Part shown: one piece after another, positions 44,394 through 52,349 of the stretch
Position numbering within the stretch: the first letter of the stretch is position 1
Layout: each line of letters opens with the position of its first letter
Assembly (NCBI GenBank): GCA_964551445.1
Contig: CAZKCG010000002.1
Span: forward strand, 62,001 to 126,000
DNA: 64,000 bases
DNA from: DAOPXV01 sp964551445
Lineage (GTDB): Bacteria > Muiribacteriota > UBA9980
Reading direction: 5' to 3'
Translations under genes and position numbers: made by a program
The notes under the pieces: generated by a model
The model's input: the letters and a program-made list of their open reading frames with translations, nothing else
The model's database searches: none
What the model was told of the DNA's origin: nothing

Positions 44394-44861
44394 ATGAACA
44401 ATGACCATTTTTTAAGTCTATATGGCAAATACAAGAATTTTGTATATACCATCATAAAATTCTTTCTGGAAGGCCGCGACGGCTCGGAAGATATTTTTCA
44501 GCAGACATGGATCGCGATCTATAAAAACGCTGAAAGTTTCAACGAAGCCTCCAGTTTTTCAACATGGATCTATTCCGTGACCCGCAATATAATTTTCGAC
44601 CATTTCAAAAAAACAAGAACGGTTCCAGTAGTAAATATTGAAGCGTCGTGTGAAAGCCATGAGAACGCAGTGCTTTCGAGGCTCGATCTCGCCGCGGCGG
44701 TGTCTTCGCTTACGGATGAACAGCAGCAGGCGGTCTTTTTGCGTTACACTCTTGGAATGAGTTACGAGCAGATCGCAGCCGAAACGGGAGTTCCCGTTAA
44801 AACCGTCAAGTCAAGACTTTTCGAGTCGAAAATAAGTCTGAGAAAAAAATTAATAAAATAA
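44394..44861 (+). CDS. RNA polymerase sigma factor, ECF subfamily
   Basis: 155 residues, a minimal two-domain sigma-70. Region 2: GRDGSEDIFQQTWIAIYKN then SFSTWIYSVTRNIIFDHFKK; region 4 helix-turn-helix: LTDEQQQAVFLRYTLGMSYE followed by IAAETGVPVKTVKSRLFESK. No region 1 or 3, as usual for ECF factors. It probably recognises the AAC...CTAA elements found before itself, before the fecR operon and before the gene ending at 51122, and so appears autoregulated. The anti-sigma factor is likely the next gene. Confidence 0.93.
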   Translation: MNNDHFLSLYGKYKNFVYTIIKFFLEGRDGSEDIFQQTWIAIYKNAESFNEASSFSTWIYSVTRNIIFDHFKKTRTVPVVNIEASCESHENAVLSRLDLAAAVSSLTDEQQQAVFLRYTLGMSYEQIAAETGVPVKTVKSRLFESKISLRKKLIK

Positions 44862-44863
44862 TG

Positions 44864-44898
44864 ACCAACTTTTTTTTGAAAAAGAGAGACTAACTTAT
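44864..44898 (+). promoter_or_regulatory. ECF-type promoter, copy 2 (fecR operon)
   Basis: ACCAACTTTTTTTTG, AAAAAGAGA and GACTAACTTAT, one base longer than copy 1 in the spacer. It lies between the sigma stop and the zinc-finger/FecR gene and is part of a longer direct repeat (about 44309-44393 with 44814-44902). Confidence 0.7.
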
Positions 44899-44930
44899 AT
44901 GAAGAAGGTAAACGAAGGGGGGGATTCAAA

Positions 44931-45803
44931 ATGAACGGTTGCGATAAAGCTCTTGAACTTATTGAAAAAGCCGCGTCGGAAGATACCACCCCTGAAGATG
45001 CTGCGCTTTTGAATTCGCACATTTCGGTATGTTCTGATTGCGCTCGTCAATATGAGGATGTTGTGAAGATGGAGAGGGCGCTTACGGAAAATCTCTCGCT
45101 CTTGAATATTCCTGGAAATATTGATAAACCGGAGGTTTTTATGAAGGAAAATAAAAGTATATTTGATATTTTGTTCCAGCCCAGATATTCTTTCGCCGCT
45201 GTAGCGGCCGCTTTAATTCTGTTATTGATATTTTTTCCGAAGGGCTCCGGAAAGATCGATAAAGAGGCTTCCGGCGGCGGCGCGGCGGTCGCGTGGCTTG
45301 CCGATTACGAGCTGTCTTCGACGGCGAAAACGGTTTATCTTCAGGGTGAAATGGATGAAGCTAAGGGAAGGGTCGAAAATTTCAACGGAACGCTTTCGGA
45401 TAAAAAGTTCATTATTACGGATGATTTTGGCTCAGCCGAGCTTAAATACAAAGGAAGCTCCGTTTTGAAGCTGAAACCCGGCACCGAGCTCGAGGCGGGA
45501 GTTAACAGCATCAGAGTAAAAAAAGGCAGGGTCTGGGTAAGCTATAAAAATAAAGGCGCGGCGTTTTCCGTTAAAACTCCGGCGGCCACGATCGGAATAA
45601 AGGGAACTCGATTTAAGGTCGAGGTTTCCGGAGACGGCAAAACAAAGGTAGCTTTATACGAAGGGAAAATTTCCATTGAAAACTCCTTTGGGAAAAGCGA
45701 AATGAACCCGGGTGACGAAGCCGAGGCGCAGGCGTCCGCGGCGCCAGAGGTCAGAAAAGCTCCGTCAAACGAAGACGAAGAAATGTTTATAAAAAACAAA
45801 TAA
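44931..45803 (+). CDS. Zinc-finger anti-sigma / FecR-domain membrane protein
   Basis: 290 residues. Residues 30-45 carry the ZAS anti-sigma motif (HISVCSDC: His-x3-Cys-x2-Cys). A membrane helix follows at about residues 85-102 (FAAVAAALILLLIFF). Residues about 170-265 form a FecR domain (SSVLKLKPGTELE, KKGRVWVSYK, TPAATIGIKGTRFKV). The arrangement - cytoplasmic zinc finger, one helix, external FecR domain - is that of a membrane anti-sigma sensor. A GGGGGGG-rich ribosome site lies 10 bases before the ATG. It follows the sigma gene after a second ECF-type promoter and heads the pseudopilin operon. Confidence 0.85.
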   Translation: MNGCDKALELIEKAASEDTTPEDAALLNSHISVCSDCARQYEDVVKMERALTENLSLLNIPGNIDKPEVFMKENKSIFDILFQPRYSFAAVAAALILLLIFFPKGSGKIDKEASGGGAAVAWLADYELSSTAKTVYLQGEMDEAKGRVENFNGTLSDKKFIITDDFGSAELKYKGSSVLKLKPGTELEAGVNSIRVKKGRVWVSYKNKGAAFSVKTPAATIGIKGTRFKVEVSGDGKTKVALYEGKISIENSFGKSEMNPGDEAEAQASAAPEVRKAPSNEDEEMFIKNK

Positions 45804-45813
45804 AAGATACGGT

Positions 45814-46308
45814 ATGAGAAGTTTTAAAAAACACAGTATAAGAGCTTTCACCCTTACGGAAGTGCTTATGGCTTCGGCTGTTTTATGCGTGGCTCTTGGT
45901 ATGGCCGTATTTTTTCTCGGCGGCTCAGGCTCCGTCAGGGACGAGTTTTCAGCTGATTTTGAAAAACAGTCGACCCGGTTTCTCGCTATTTTGAAAAAGG
46001 ATCTCAGGTCGGCGTCCAACGTCGCGACCAAAGGAAATTCGATACGGATCGAGATTGCTCGCCCGGTGGGCGGAGCCGTTGAAAAGGCTTTCCTGGCTTA
46101 TGAAACCGGCGATGCCGTTATAAAAAGGACGGACGCCGCCGGCTCGAAAGTTCTCATGGATTTTTCCAGACTGGTCCCGGCGGGCTATTCTCTTTATTTT
46201 GAGGTCGCGCCGGCCGGAGGCAGAAATTATGATTATATTCTGCGCGCGCTCGGCCCCGGAAACAAAAAGATATTCGAAAAAAGAGAAACCGTATCGAGCG
46301 GAATTTGA
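45814..46308 (+). CDS. Pseudopilin-like protein (GspH/GspJ type)
   Basis: 164 residues with a type IV prepilin leader: basic start, then AFTLTEVLMASAVLCVALGMAVFF. The Phe and Glu+5 are present, but the residue before the cut is Ala instead of the usual Gly. The globular part is short (VRDEFSADFEKQSTRFL, then KDLRSASN), like minor pseudopilins of type II secretion or type IV pili. It starts 10 bases after the FecR gene. Confidence 0.78.
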   Translation: MRSFKKHSIRAFTLTEVLMASAVLCVALGMAVFFLGGSGSVRDEFSADFEKQSTRFLAILKKDLRSASNVATKGNSIRIEIARPVGGAVEKAFLAYETGDAVIKRTDAAGSKVLMDFSRLVPAGYSLYFEVAPAGGRNYDYILRALGPGNKKIFEKRETVSSGI

Positions 46309-46376
46309 TATAAGGTAAAGGTTTTGAATAAGTTTCATCGTAGTCATTTTATAAAAAAGAAAGGCGGGATCTGTGT

Positions 46377-47330
46377 ATGAAAAAAGTTTTTTTGTTCGTG
46401 ATCTTTTCACTTGTATTGCTTCCTGCAGTCGCGTTCGCTGAAAGCGCTATAGTTATCGACGAAAGAAGCTCCGGCTGTAAGTTGGACGGCGTCTGGGCGG
46501 ACAGCGGAATTTATTCCGCGCCGGGATGCGTCAACAACAAATATATGTATACCAGCGTACATCCGCCGGCGAAAAAGACGGGAAAAGAGAAAGCCACATA
46601 TACGCCCGATATAAAAAAAGCGGGCAAATATAAAGTAGAGGTATCGTGGCGCGCTACGGAAAACAGATCCTCAAAGGTTACATACGAGGTTGTATACAGC
46701 GGCGGCAGTTTTAAAAAGACCGTGAATCAGAGAGGCGACGGTCACGTATGGTCGAACATGGGATCTTTTCCGTTTGAAGCCGGAAATAAAGGCCATGTCG
46801 CGATGATATCCGACGGCGGCGGCTCGGCCTGCATTGACGCGGCCAGATTCACATATGACGGTGAGGGCGGCGCGGAACCGGCTACCACCGGGCAGTCTTC
46901 TATGAATGAAGTGCTCGGAGGCACGGCTGGCGCTAATTCCGGCGGCTCGGCCGCGGACGGGGACATAAAACTCGACGCTTCTTCACAGGGCAGCAAAACC
47001 TACACTTTCGAAGCCGACGGCGTTGCCGTGGTCACGCCATTTCTTGAAACATACGGCAATGCTTCTCTTTCCGTGCGCGTCAAGTGCGCCGACGGAAAGG
47101 AGTTCGAATGGATGAGCTGGAAGCGCGCCGATGACTCCGACCCCACTCCGCTTAAGGTCAATGGAAAGGTGGTTCCGGAGTCGATAAAAGTGAACGGCAC
47201 GGACCCTTCGGCGGCGGAGCCGGCGGATTATAAGTATGAAGCTAAAAAGGGCGACGCTATTACGCTTTCGCTTGAAGGCAGTTTCGGGAAAGCAAACCCG
47301 AGGCTTATTTTAAACGTTAAAAAAAAATAA
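46377..47330 (+). CDS. Exported golvesin-domain protein with shared C-terminal domain (copy A)
   Basis: 317 residues with a signal peptide (FLFVIFSLVLLPAVAFAES). Residues about 24-165 match the golvesin/xanthan-lyase carbohydrate-binding-like fold: VIDERSSGCKLDGVWADSG, KATYTPDIKKAGKYKVEVSW and SACIDAARFTYDG. After a Gly/Ser/Ala linker, residues about 205-317 form a second domain (SKTYTFEADGVAVVTPFLET, NASLSVRVKCADGKEFEW, KKGDAITLSLEG) that also occurs in the proteins at 50174-50929 and 51122-52126. Likely an outer-surface protein; its target is unknown. Confidence 0.78.
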   Translation: MKKVFLFVIFSLVLLPAVAFAESAIVIDERSSGCKLDGVWADSGIYSAPGCVNNKYMYTSVHPPAKKTGKEKATYTPDIKKAGKYKVEVSWRATENRSSKVTYEVVYSGGSFKKTVNQRGDGHVWSNMGSFPFEAGNKGHVAMISDGGGSACIDAARFTYDGEGGAEPATTGQSSMNEVLGGTAGANSGGSAADGDIKLDASSQGSKTYTFEADGVAVVTPFLETYGNASLSVRVKCADGKEFEWMSWKRADDSDPTPLKVNGKVVPESIKVNGTDPSAAEPADYKYEAKKGDAITLSLEGSFGKANPRLILNVKKK

Positions 47331-47347
47331 ATTAAGGGTACCGGCAT

Positions 47348-47800
47348 ATGCACATTTTGCGATCATACTGCCCAAATGAAAATAAAGGGTTTTCCCTTAC
47401 GGAGCTTTTGATAGCTATCGTGATAATGTGCGCAGCCATTTCCCCGGTTTTTCTGGCTTTTTCAACGAGCAGGAAGACGATCGGGGCGGCGTCGAATATC
47501 TCAAGAGCGGTAAGCTTCGCCAGCACTTATCTTACGGCTCTTCGCGGAGCCGGAAAGCCGTCGCCCGGCGAATTTGGTCCGACCGAGGATACCGCTCTGA
47601 CCGGCGCTCTTTCCCTCCAAAAGCTCAGGCTGGACCCGGTCCATTCCGGATTTAAAAGAAAGCTCGCTATGAAAAAGGTTAATCTGGCGGATTTTCCGGA
47701 CCTTGAAATTTATCACGCGATCGTCACGGTCGAATGGAAGAACACGGCCGGAGAGGTCAGTTCTTACGCGCTGGAGGGGCTGATCGATGAAAAACGCTGA
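47348..47800 (+). CDS. Pseudopilin-like protein (GspI type)
   Basis: 150 residues. A canonical prepilin signal KGFSLTELLIAIVIMCAAISPVFL with Gly before Phe and Glu at +5. The later body is small with strands (YHAIVTVEWKNTAGEVSSY) like GspI/PilV minor pseudopilins. Its end overlaps the next pseudopilin gene by 14 bases. Confidence 0.82.
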   Translation: MHILRSYCPNENKGFSLTELLIAIVIMCAAISPVFLAFSTSRKTIGAASNISRAVSFASTYLTALRGAGKPSPGEFGPTEDTALTGALSLQKLRLDPVHSGFKRKLAMKKVNLADFPDLEIYHAIVTVEWKNTAGEVSSYALEGLIDEKR

Positions 47801-49841
47801 ACGCAAAAGAGGCTTCATACTTCCAGGCGCTCTCACGGTGGTCGTCATACTCGTGATAATGGCTTCCGCCCGGCTATATTTTTCAAGGCAGCAGCTCAAT
47901 ACCGCCGCGAAACTTTCCGATTACGAGCGTTCGTATCAGGCTTCGGTCAGCGGACTGATAGCGGCCAGGGCCGTTCTTTCAAACGCGGTAAATTTCATAA
48001 ACGATCCGGCGCCCGAGACTTTTCCAAAAAGGGAAAAAGCGCCGGCTGGAATAAAGCCGGTCGTCGAATCGCTTCTCGATGAGAACGGACGATTCAGAGC
48101 AGCCGAGACGGAATTCGATCTCGCCACGTCGCTCGATTCATATTTGAAAAAAAACTTCCAGGACCTTGAAAATATACTCATAACCGTTAAGCTTGGCCGC
48201 GGGAAGCCCCTGTATCTTGAAACGGCGCGCGCTAAAGATTTCGAGGTCACCAACTGTCAGAACGACGGCGGCTGTTCGTTTATAAAAGCCGATCCCAAAG
48301 AGTCCGATTATATACTTTCAGTAAGGGTCGTATGCGCCGTCGGAAATTCCAAATGCGTGGTCGGCTCCTTCACGGAATGCAGGATAGTGAATATAATTCC
48401 GCCCGTGCTCGGCAAATTCACGCTTTTTTTACGCTCGATAGGCGGCTTGAAAATAAACTCCATTTCCGACACTTCTATTTCGTCCAACTTTAAAATATCC
48501 CCGGCGGTTATTAACAACGGGATGCCGGCTGCCGCGCCGTCCGGTTTGGAACCATCTAAAATGCGCGATATGATAGACCGGCAGGGTTGGATATATCTGG
48601 GCGGGGCCGCTCGATGGAACTTCAATCTGACCTATGCCGCCAGCAGCGCGAATTTTTGCGAAGGCCCTCTTCTCCGCGACTATTATTACTATTCAATCGA
48701 CGCCGACCAGACGCTTAACGCCAGTTCTTCGCTCCGCTATTACGCCACCGAAAGTCCTCTTTATTCTGAGCTCGGAGATATCGCGACCGGCGAGCCGCTT
48801 AATCTCAAGAAAAAAGATGAATATTCGAATACTTCAGTCCTTAATCTTTTCGGGTCTTCCGCGGCTCTTTCGCCCACCGTTATAATAGGCGATGTGTCCC
48901 GCAGTTATGCGCTGTTACAGGGGATTTATAACTCGTCATCGAAGAAATACGCGCCTCTTCCGTATCTGGACCAGGCGGCCTTCAGTTCGCCGAACTGGCC
49001 TGGGGATATGTCAGCGGCCACGGTCGATCTGATAAGAAATAACTTTAAGAACGACCTCAAAAATTATCAGAAAAGAATGAGCGATGTGATCGTCGGGCAT
49101 TATAACGCCGCAAATCTCGTTCCGTTAGATCTTAAAAACCAAAACTCCCTCAAGACGATGGCTTTTGACCAGCAGGAATTCGCGAAATCGTTCCCGGATT
49201 TCCCGAATATGTCCAGGCTGCGCGCGAATATGATCCCGGCGGCTTTTTATAAACCTCTGTACGAGAACCGTTACACCATTTTCGACGACCGCGGCAAGCT
49301 TTTATATCACGGCGACGATCCGGCCAGATTTTACGATCGTAATCTGCTTTCGCACAAGGCGGGATATGTTTTCAAAAATTCTCTGGCGTTGTGGAAAAAA
49401 GTTTATGACCAGAAAAAAAAGCTGCTTTCATTGTCCTCGATAGTCAAGGTTTCCGGCCCGCTCGATATTTTTGAGCGCATGAGCGTCGCCCGCGGCGGCG
49501 GCGGGATAATAATAGCGGAAGGCGATATCAGGATCCGGGGGGGAATATCGGCTCCCGACAGTGAACCGGTGACGCTCGTTTCTTCAAAGGGAGATATCTA
49601 CGTCGAGACTTCCGAGCGCGTTGACGCGGCACTTGTCGCCGTGTCCGGAAGGCTCATCCTTCCGGCTTCGTTCGATATAAAAGGGCTGGCCGCCGCGCGC
49701 GAGCTTTCAATGGCGCCGGGCCGGCCGGGCGCGACAAGAAAATTAACCTATAATGCCGTCTTCGATCCGACCGATTACCGTAACTATTCCGCGAACTACA
49801 GGATGATGATAAAAGGAGAGTGGCAGAACTTTGTCGAATAA
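47787..49841 (+). CDS. PilX/GspK-like large pseudopilin protein
   Basis: 684 residues. The N-terminal hydrophobic helix (RGFILPGALTVVVILVIMAS) resembles PilX/GspK-type leaders, where the Glu+5 is lacking (here Gly-Ala). The large body has a helical start (YERSYQASVSGLIAARAVLS), a Ser/Tyr-rich middle and a C-terminal beta-helix-like part (GGGGIIIAEGDIRIRGGIS, then SSKGDIYVETSERVDAALVA). This last part resembles bactofilin- or polymer-like beta solenoids and may form a tip structure. It lies between two minor pseudopilin genes. Confidence 0.7.
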   Translation: MKNAERKRGFILPGALTVVVILVIMASARLYFSRQQLNTAAKLSDYERSYQASVSGLIAARAVLSNAVNFINDPAPETFPKREKAPAGIKPVVESLLDENGRFRAAETEFDLATSLDSYLKKNFQDLENILITVKLGRGKPLYLETARAKDFEVTNCQNDGGCSFIKADPKESDYILSVRVVCAVGNSKCVVGSFTECRIVNIIPPVLGKFTLFLRSIGGLKINSISDTSISSNFKISPAVINNGMPAAAPSGLEPSKMRDMIDRQGWIYLGGAARWNFNLTYAASSANFCEGPLLRDYYYYSIDADQTLNASSSLRYYATESPLYSELGDIATGEPLNLKKKDEYSNTSVLNLFGSSAALSPTVIIGDVSRSYALLQGIYNSSSKKYAPLPYLDQAAFSSPNWPGDMSAATVDLIRNNFKNDLKNYQKRMSDVIVGHYNAANLVPLDLKNQNSLKTMAFDQQEFAKSFPDFPNMSRLRANMIPAAFYKPLYENRYTIFDDRGKLLYHGDDPARFYDRNLLSHKAGYVFKNSLALWKKVYDQKKKLLSLSSIVKVSGPLDIFERMSVARGGGGIIIAEGDIRIRGGISAPDSEPVTLVSSKGDIYVETSERVDAALVAVSGRLILPASFDIKGLAAARELSMAPGRPGATRKLTYNAVFDPTDYRNYSANYRMMIKGEWQNFVE

Positions 49842-50229
49842 ACGCGCCATTACTCTGGTCGAAGTTACCGTCGTATTAGCGATAGCCGGCATGGCACTCG
49901 CGGCTGTTTTTTACGCGTTCATAAATTCCAAAAGCGCCGATTCTTCAGGTGAAAAAGCCGAAGAATATTACAGGCTGTACTCGATGCTCGAAATGAAGCT
50001 GAAAAAGGACATAAGAAATTCGACCGCCATATCGCGGCCTTCCAACGAAGAATACGCTCTCAGCGTTATATGTAACGGGAGCGATGGAAATCCTTCGATC
50101 AAGGAAGTGCGATACCGCGTCGGGAAATCCGGAAAACTTATAGAGCGAATTTTTGAAGGAAAGGCGGAAAAATATGATTTTACCAAACTTGTCGAAGGCC
50201 AGGATTTTATTTTTAAGATCGATTGGTAG
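49831..50229 (+). CDS. Pseudopilin-like protein (GspJ/GspH type)
   Basis: 132 residues. N-terminal SNKRAITLVEVTVVLAIAGM carries the Glu+5, but the cut site is Ala-Ile, with Ile instead of Phe. KKDIRNSTAIS follows, as in the other pseudopilin here. It overlaps the gene before by 11 bases and the gene after by about 56 bases. Confidence 0.78.
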   Translation: MSNKRAITLVEVTVVLAIAGMALAAVFYAFINSKSADSSGEKAEEYYRLYSMLEMKLKKDIRNSTAISRPSNEEYALSVICNGSDGNPSIKEVRYRVGKSGKLIERIFEGKAEKYDFTKLVEGQDFIFKIDW

Positions 50230-50929
50230 CGCTTTTTTCTTGAGTTTATCACTTTTTTCCGCATGTTATGCGGGATCTTCCGTGAGCGTAGAGATCGGGC
50301 CCGCGAAACAGCCGATAAAGCAGATCGTGGAGTCACCGAACCTTAATAACGACAAAACTTCGTCTCAGAACTGGAACGAGATCGACGCCCCCATGACGCT
50401 CGAGGAAACGATAGCTGCGCCGCCTTCGTCGCCGGCTGTTTTCACGGATATAAAATCCCGTTCGCCGCATATTTTCGGGCCGGCGCTTAATAATCCTAGA
50501 CCCGCCTCGACCCAGGCGCTCATGAACGTGGTTCTAAACGCGCAGGAGGGAGGTCTGGAAATAAACGGTCCCGGAACCGGCATAAGAGTGGCTAAAAAAG
50601 ATGGAAATGTAGAAATATCGCCGTTTTTAACCACTTACAACCAGGCAAAATATATTGTCAGGCTTTTCGATGTAAGCGGCGCGGAGATACTTTTTAATTC
50701 AAAACCGCTGTTCCACTGGTTCAGGCCTGATGACTCCTCGAATTTTCCGGCTTTTTTCAAAGGCGCGGCCGACGCCGGATCGATGGTTCAGCTGGGACCC
50801 GGCGATTTCAGCCCGAAACAGGGGCTTAAATATAATTTTGACATAAAGAAGGACCAGCGAATAGAGATAGAGACACAAGGAAATCCTGAGCCCACTAGCT
50901 TTCTAAAGATCAAAAGCGATGCGTTTTAA
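50174..50929 (+). CDS. Exported protein with the shared C-terminal domain
   Basis: 251 residues from the ATG at 50174; AGGCGG lies 6 bases before it, and a TTG 21 bases upstream is less likely. A signal peptide follows (ARILFLRSIGSAFFLSLSLF). Residues about 40-125 are unlike the golvesin proteins and Pro/Ser-rich. Residues about 130-251 match the C-terminal domain of the golvesin proteins: ISPFLTTYNQAKYIVRLFD, HWFRPDDSSN, LGPGDFSPKQG and IKKDQRIEIETQG. It is the last gene of the fecR operon; a terminator follows at 51021-51062. Confidence 0.72.
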   Translation: MILPNLSKARILFLRSIGSAFFLSLSLFSACYAGSSVSVEIGPAKQPIKQIVESPNLNNDKTSSQNWNEIDAPMTLEETIAAPPSSPAVFTDIKSRSPHIFGPALNNPRPASTQALMNVVLNAQEGGLEINGPGTGIRVAKKDGNVEISPFLTTYNQAKYIVRLFDVSGAEILFNSKPLFHWFRPDDSSNFPAFFKGAADAGSMVQLGPGDFSPKQGLKYNFDIKKDQRIEIETQGNPEPTSFLKIKSDAF

Positions 50930-51020
50930 TCTTTTAATAATGGCTGTTTAAGCTGGCTTTTCGTTGAGCTTTTTGATTTTCAGAAGATCTCGCGGTGCAA
51001 AATAATTTCGGGCAATAAAC

Positions 51021-51062
51021 TCAATACGCTTCTGCGGCGGTGGCCGAGCAGAAGCGTATTGA
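51021..51062. terminator. Bidirectional hairpin between convergent genes
   Basis: A perfect 15-bp stem (51021-51035 with 51048-51062; arms TCAATACGCTTCTGC and complement) with a 12-base loop. It lies in the 191-base gap between two convergent genes. T-runs after it are weak on both strands, but the stem is very stable. Confidence 0.65.
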
Positions 51063-51121
51063 AATATTTATAGCGTTGAGAGATGTCAGATTACTTGTTT
51101 CGCGGCGCGTATTTTTGGCCG

Positions 51122-52126
51122 CTATTTTTTTACGGCCTTGAATTCCAGGAACGGATCGGCCCCGCTTCCGAAATTTCCCTTCATCGAGATCGTGAATATG
51201 TCGCCTTTTTTGGCTTCGCGTTTATACATAAGAGTGTCACTGGGGCTGAAGTCGCCGGGCGAATTTTCAACTATCGATTCTTCCTCTTTTTCTCCGTCGA
51301 TCATAAGAGGGTTCTTATCCGTATCGCTTGACCGCTCCCATTTAATCCATTCGGTTTCCTTGCTTCCGCCTGATTTTACATTTACTGAGAGCGAAGCGTT
51401 TCCAAACGTTGAAAGATGCGGCTTGACGACGGCGGTTCCGTCTTCCGTGAACGTGTAGGTTTTCGAGCCGGCTGACTCGAGCCTTATTGTATCCAGAACG
51501 TTAGCGGGCTTATCTTCTACGGGGGTCAGAACGTCATCCATGCCCGTCCGTTCTCCAGAACCCGGTGTGCTGCCGGAATCCGTCTGTCCGGCGGGAACCG
51601 TTCCGGAAGCTCCGACATAGGTGAATCGCGCGTAGTCGACACTCGCCGAAGCTCCGCCGTCGCCTGTCATTGAAACCGTTCCGCCCGTGCCTGCGGCGAA
51701 AGTAAAAACGCCAAGGTTGACGGGACCTGAGTTCCTCTGGCTGAAAGTCTTTGTTTTAGACCCGGAGGCGCAATCGACCTGATAGGTCACCTTGGTTGAC
51801 CGGTTGCCGGATGCGCGGTAGTTTACCTCGACCTTGTAGTCGCCGGCCTGAGTAATGTTAGGCTTGTAGATGGCTTTTTCTTTTCCTGTCCGCCTGTAGC
51901 TGCCGTGGCTGGAAGTGTAATGATGATTGCGGTTCTGGCATCCGACACCGGCCGAGACCAGGTGGTCGTCATTATGTCCCTGGTTGTCGGCCCAGGTGCC
52001 TATGTATTGTATCCCCTGTTTGTCGAAATCGTCGATGGTGATGGAGTTTCCGGCGGCCCCGGCGCCGCATGCGGAGAATGAAATGAAACCAAGTGCGGTG
52101 ATGACGAAGATGGCTGTTTTTTTCAT
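51122..52126 (-). CDS. Exported golvesin-domain protein with shared C-terminal domain (copy B)
   Basis: 334 residues from the ATG at 52126, preceded by GGAGG. The signal region ends in FISFSACGAG and might be a lipoprotein signal (Cys about residue 20), though the lipobox is imperfect. The domains repeat copy A: golvesin-like (ITIDDFDKQGIQYIGTWADN, YKVEVNYRASGNRSTKVTYQ, SASVDYARFTYVG) and the shared C-terminal domain (SKTYTFTEDGTAVVKPHLST, NSPGDFSPSDTLMYKREAKK). It is on the opposite strand but has its own ECF-type promoter (52173-52207), so it should respond to the same sigma factor. Confidence 0.78.
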   Translation of the reverse strand: MKKTAIFVITALGFISFSACGAGAAGNSITIDDFDKQGIQYIGTWADNQGHNDDHLVSAGVGCQNRNHHYTSSHGSYRRTGKEKAIYKPNITQAGDYKVEVNYRASGNRSTKVTYQVDCASGSKTKTFSQRNSGPVNLGVFTFAAGTGGTVSMTGDGGASASVDYARFTYVGASGTVPAGQTDSGSTPGSGERTGMDDVLTPVEDKPANVLDTIRLESAGSKTYTFTEDGTAVVKPHLSTFGNASLSVNVKSGGSKETEWIKWERSSDTDKNPLMIDGEKEEESIVENSPGDFSPSDTLMYKREAKKGDIFTISMKGNFGSGADPFLEFKAVKK

Positions 52127-52172
52127 ATTTAACCTCCAGAACAAAATTTATATTAGAACAAAACTGTTTTCA

Positions 52173-52207
52173 TATAAGTTAGTCTTTCTTTTTTTAAAAA
52201 AGTTGGG
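52173..52207 (-). promoter_or_regulatory. ECF-type promoter, copy 3 (golvesin gene B)
   Basis: On the minus strand CCCAACTTTTTT, seven A's, GAAA and GACTAACTTAT. It is almost identical to copy 1 and has the same 17-base distance between AAC and GACTAA. It lies about 47 bases before the ATG of the golvesin-domain gene. Confidence 0.7.
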
Positions 52208-52260
52208 AAATATTTTAATTAATTATTTTAAAGGATGCCGGAGAAACTTGAATTAAATAA

Positions 52261-52314
52261 AAAAAGGATCAGCGCATGGAGATAGAAACTCAGGGAAAAA
52301 GCGAAGCTTTCTGA
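52261..52314 (+). pseudogene. Decayed end of a shared-domain gene
   Basis: In frame this reads KKDQRMEIETQG-KSEAF-stop, against KKDQRIEIETQG...KIKSDAF-stop at the end of the protein at 50174-50929. The start and body are gone. It is therefore a relic of a third copy of the plus-strand gene, now stranded between two minus-strand genes. Confidence 0.7.
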
Positions 52315-52349
52315 GAAGGCGGACAATCCCCCGCCGGAGTTTCCAGCCT

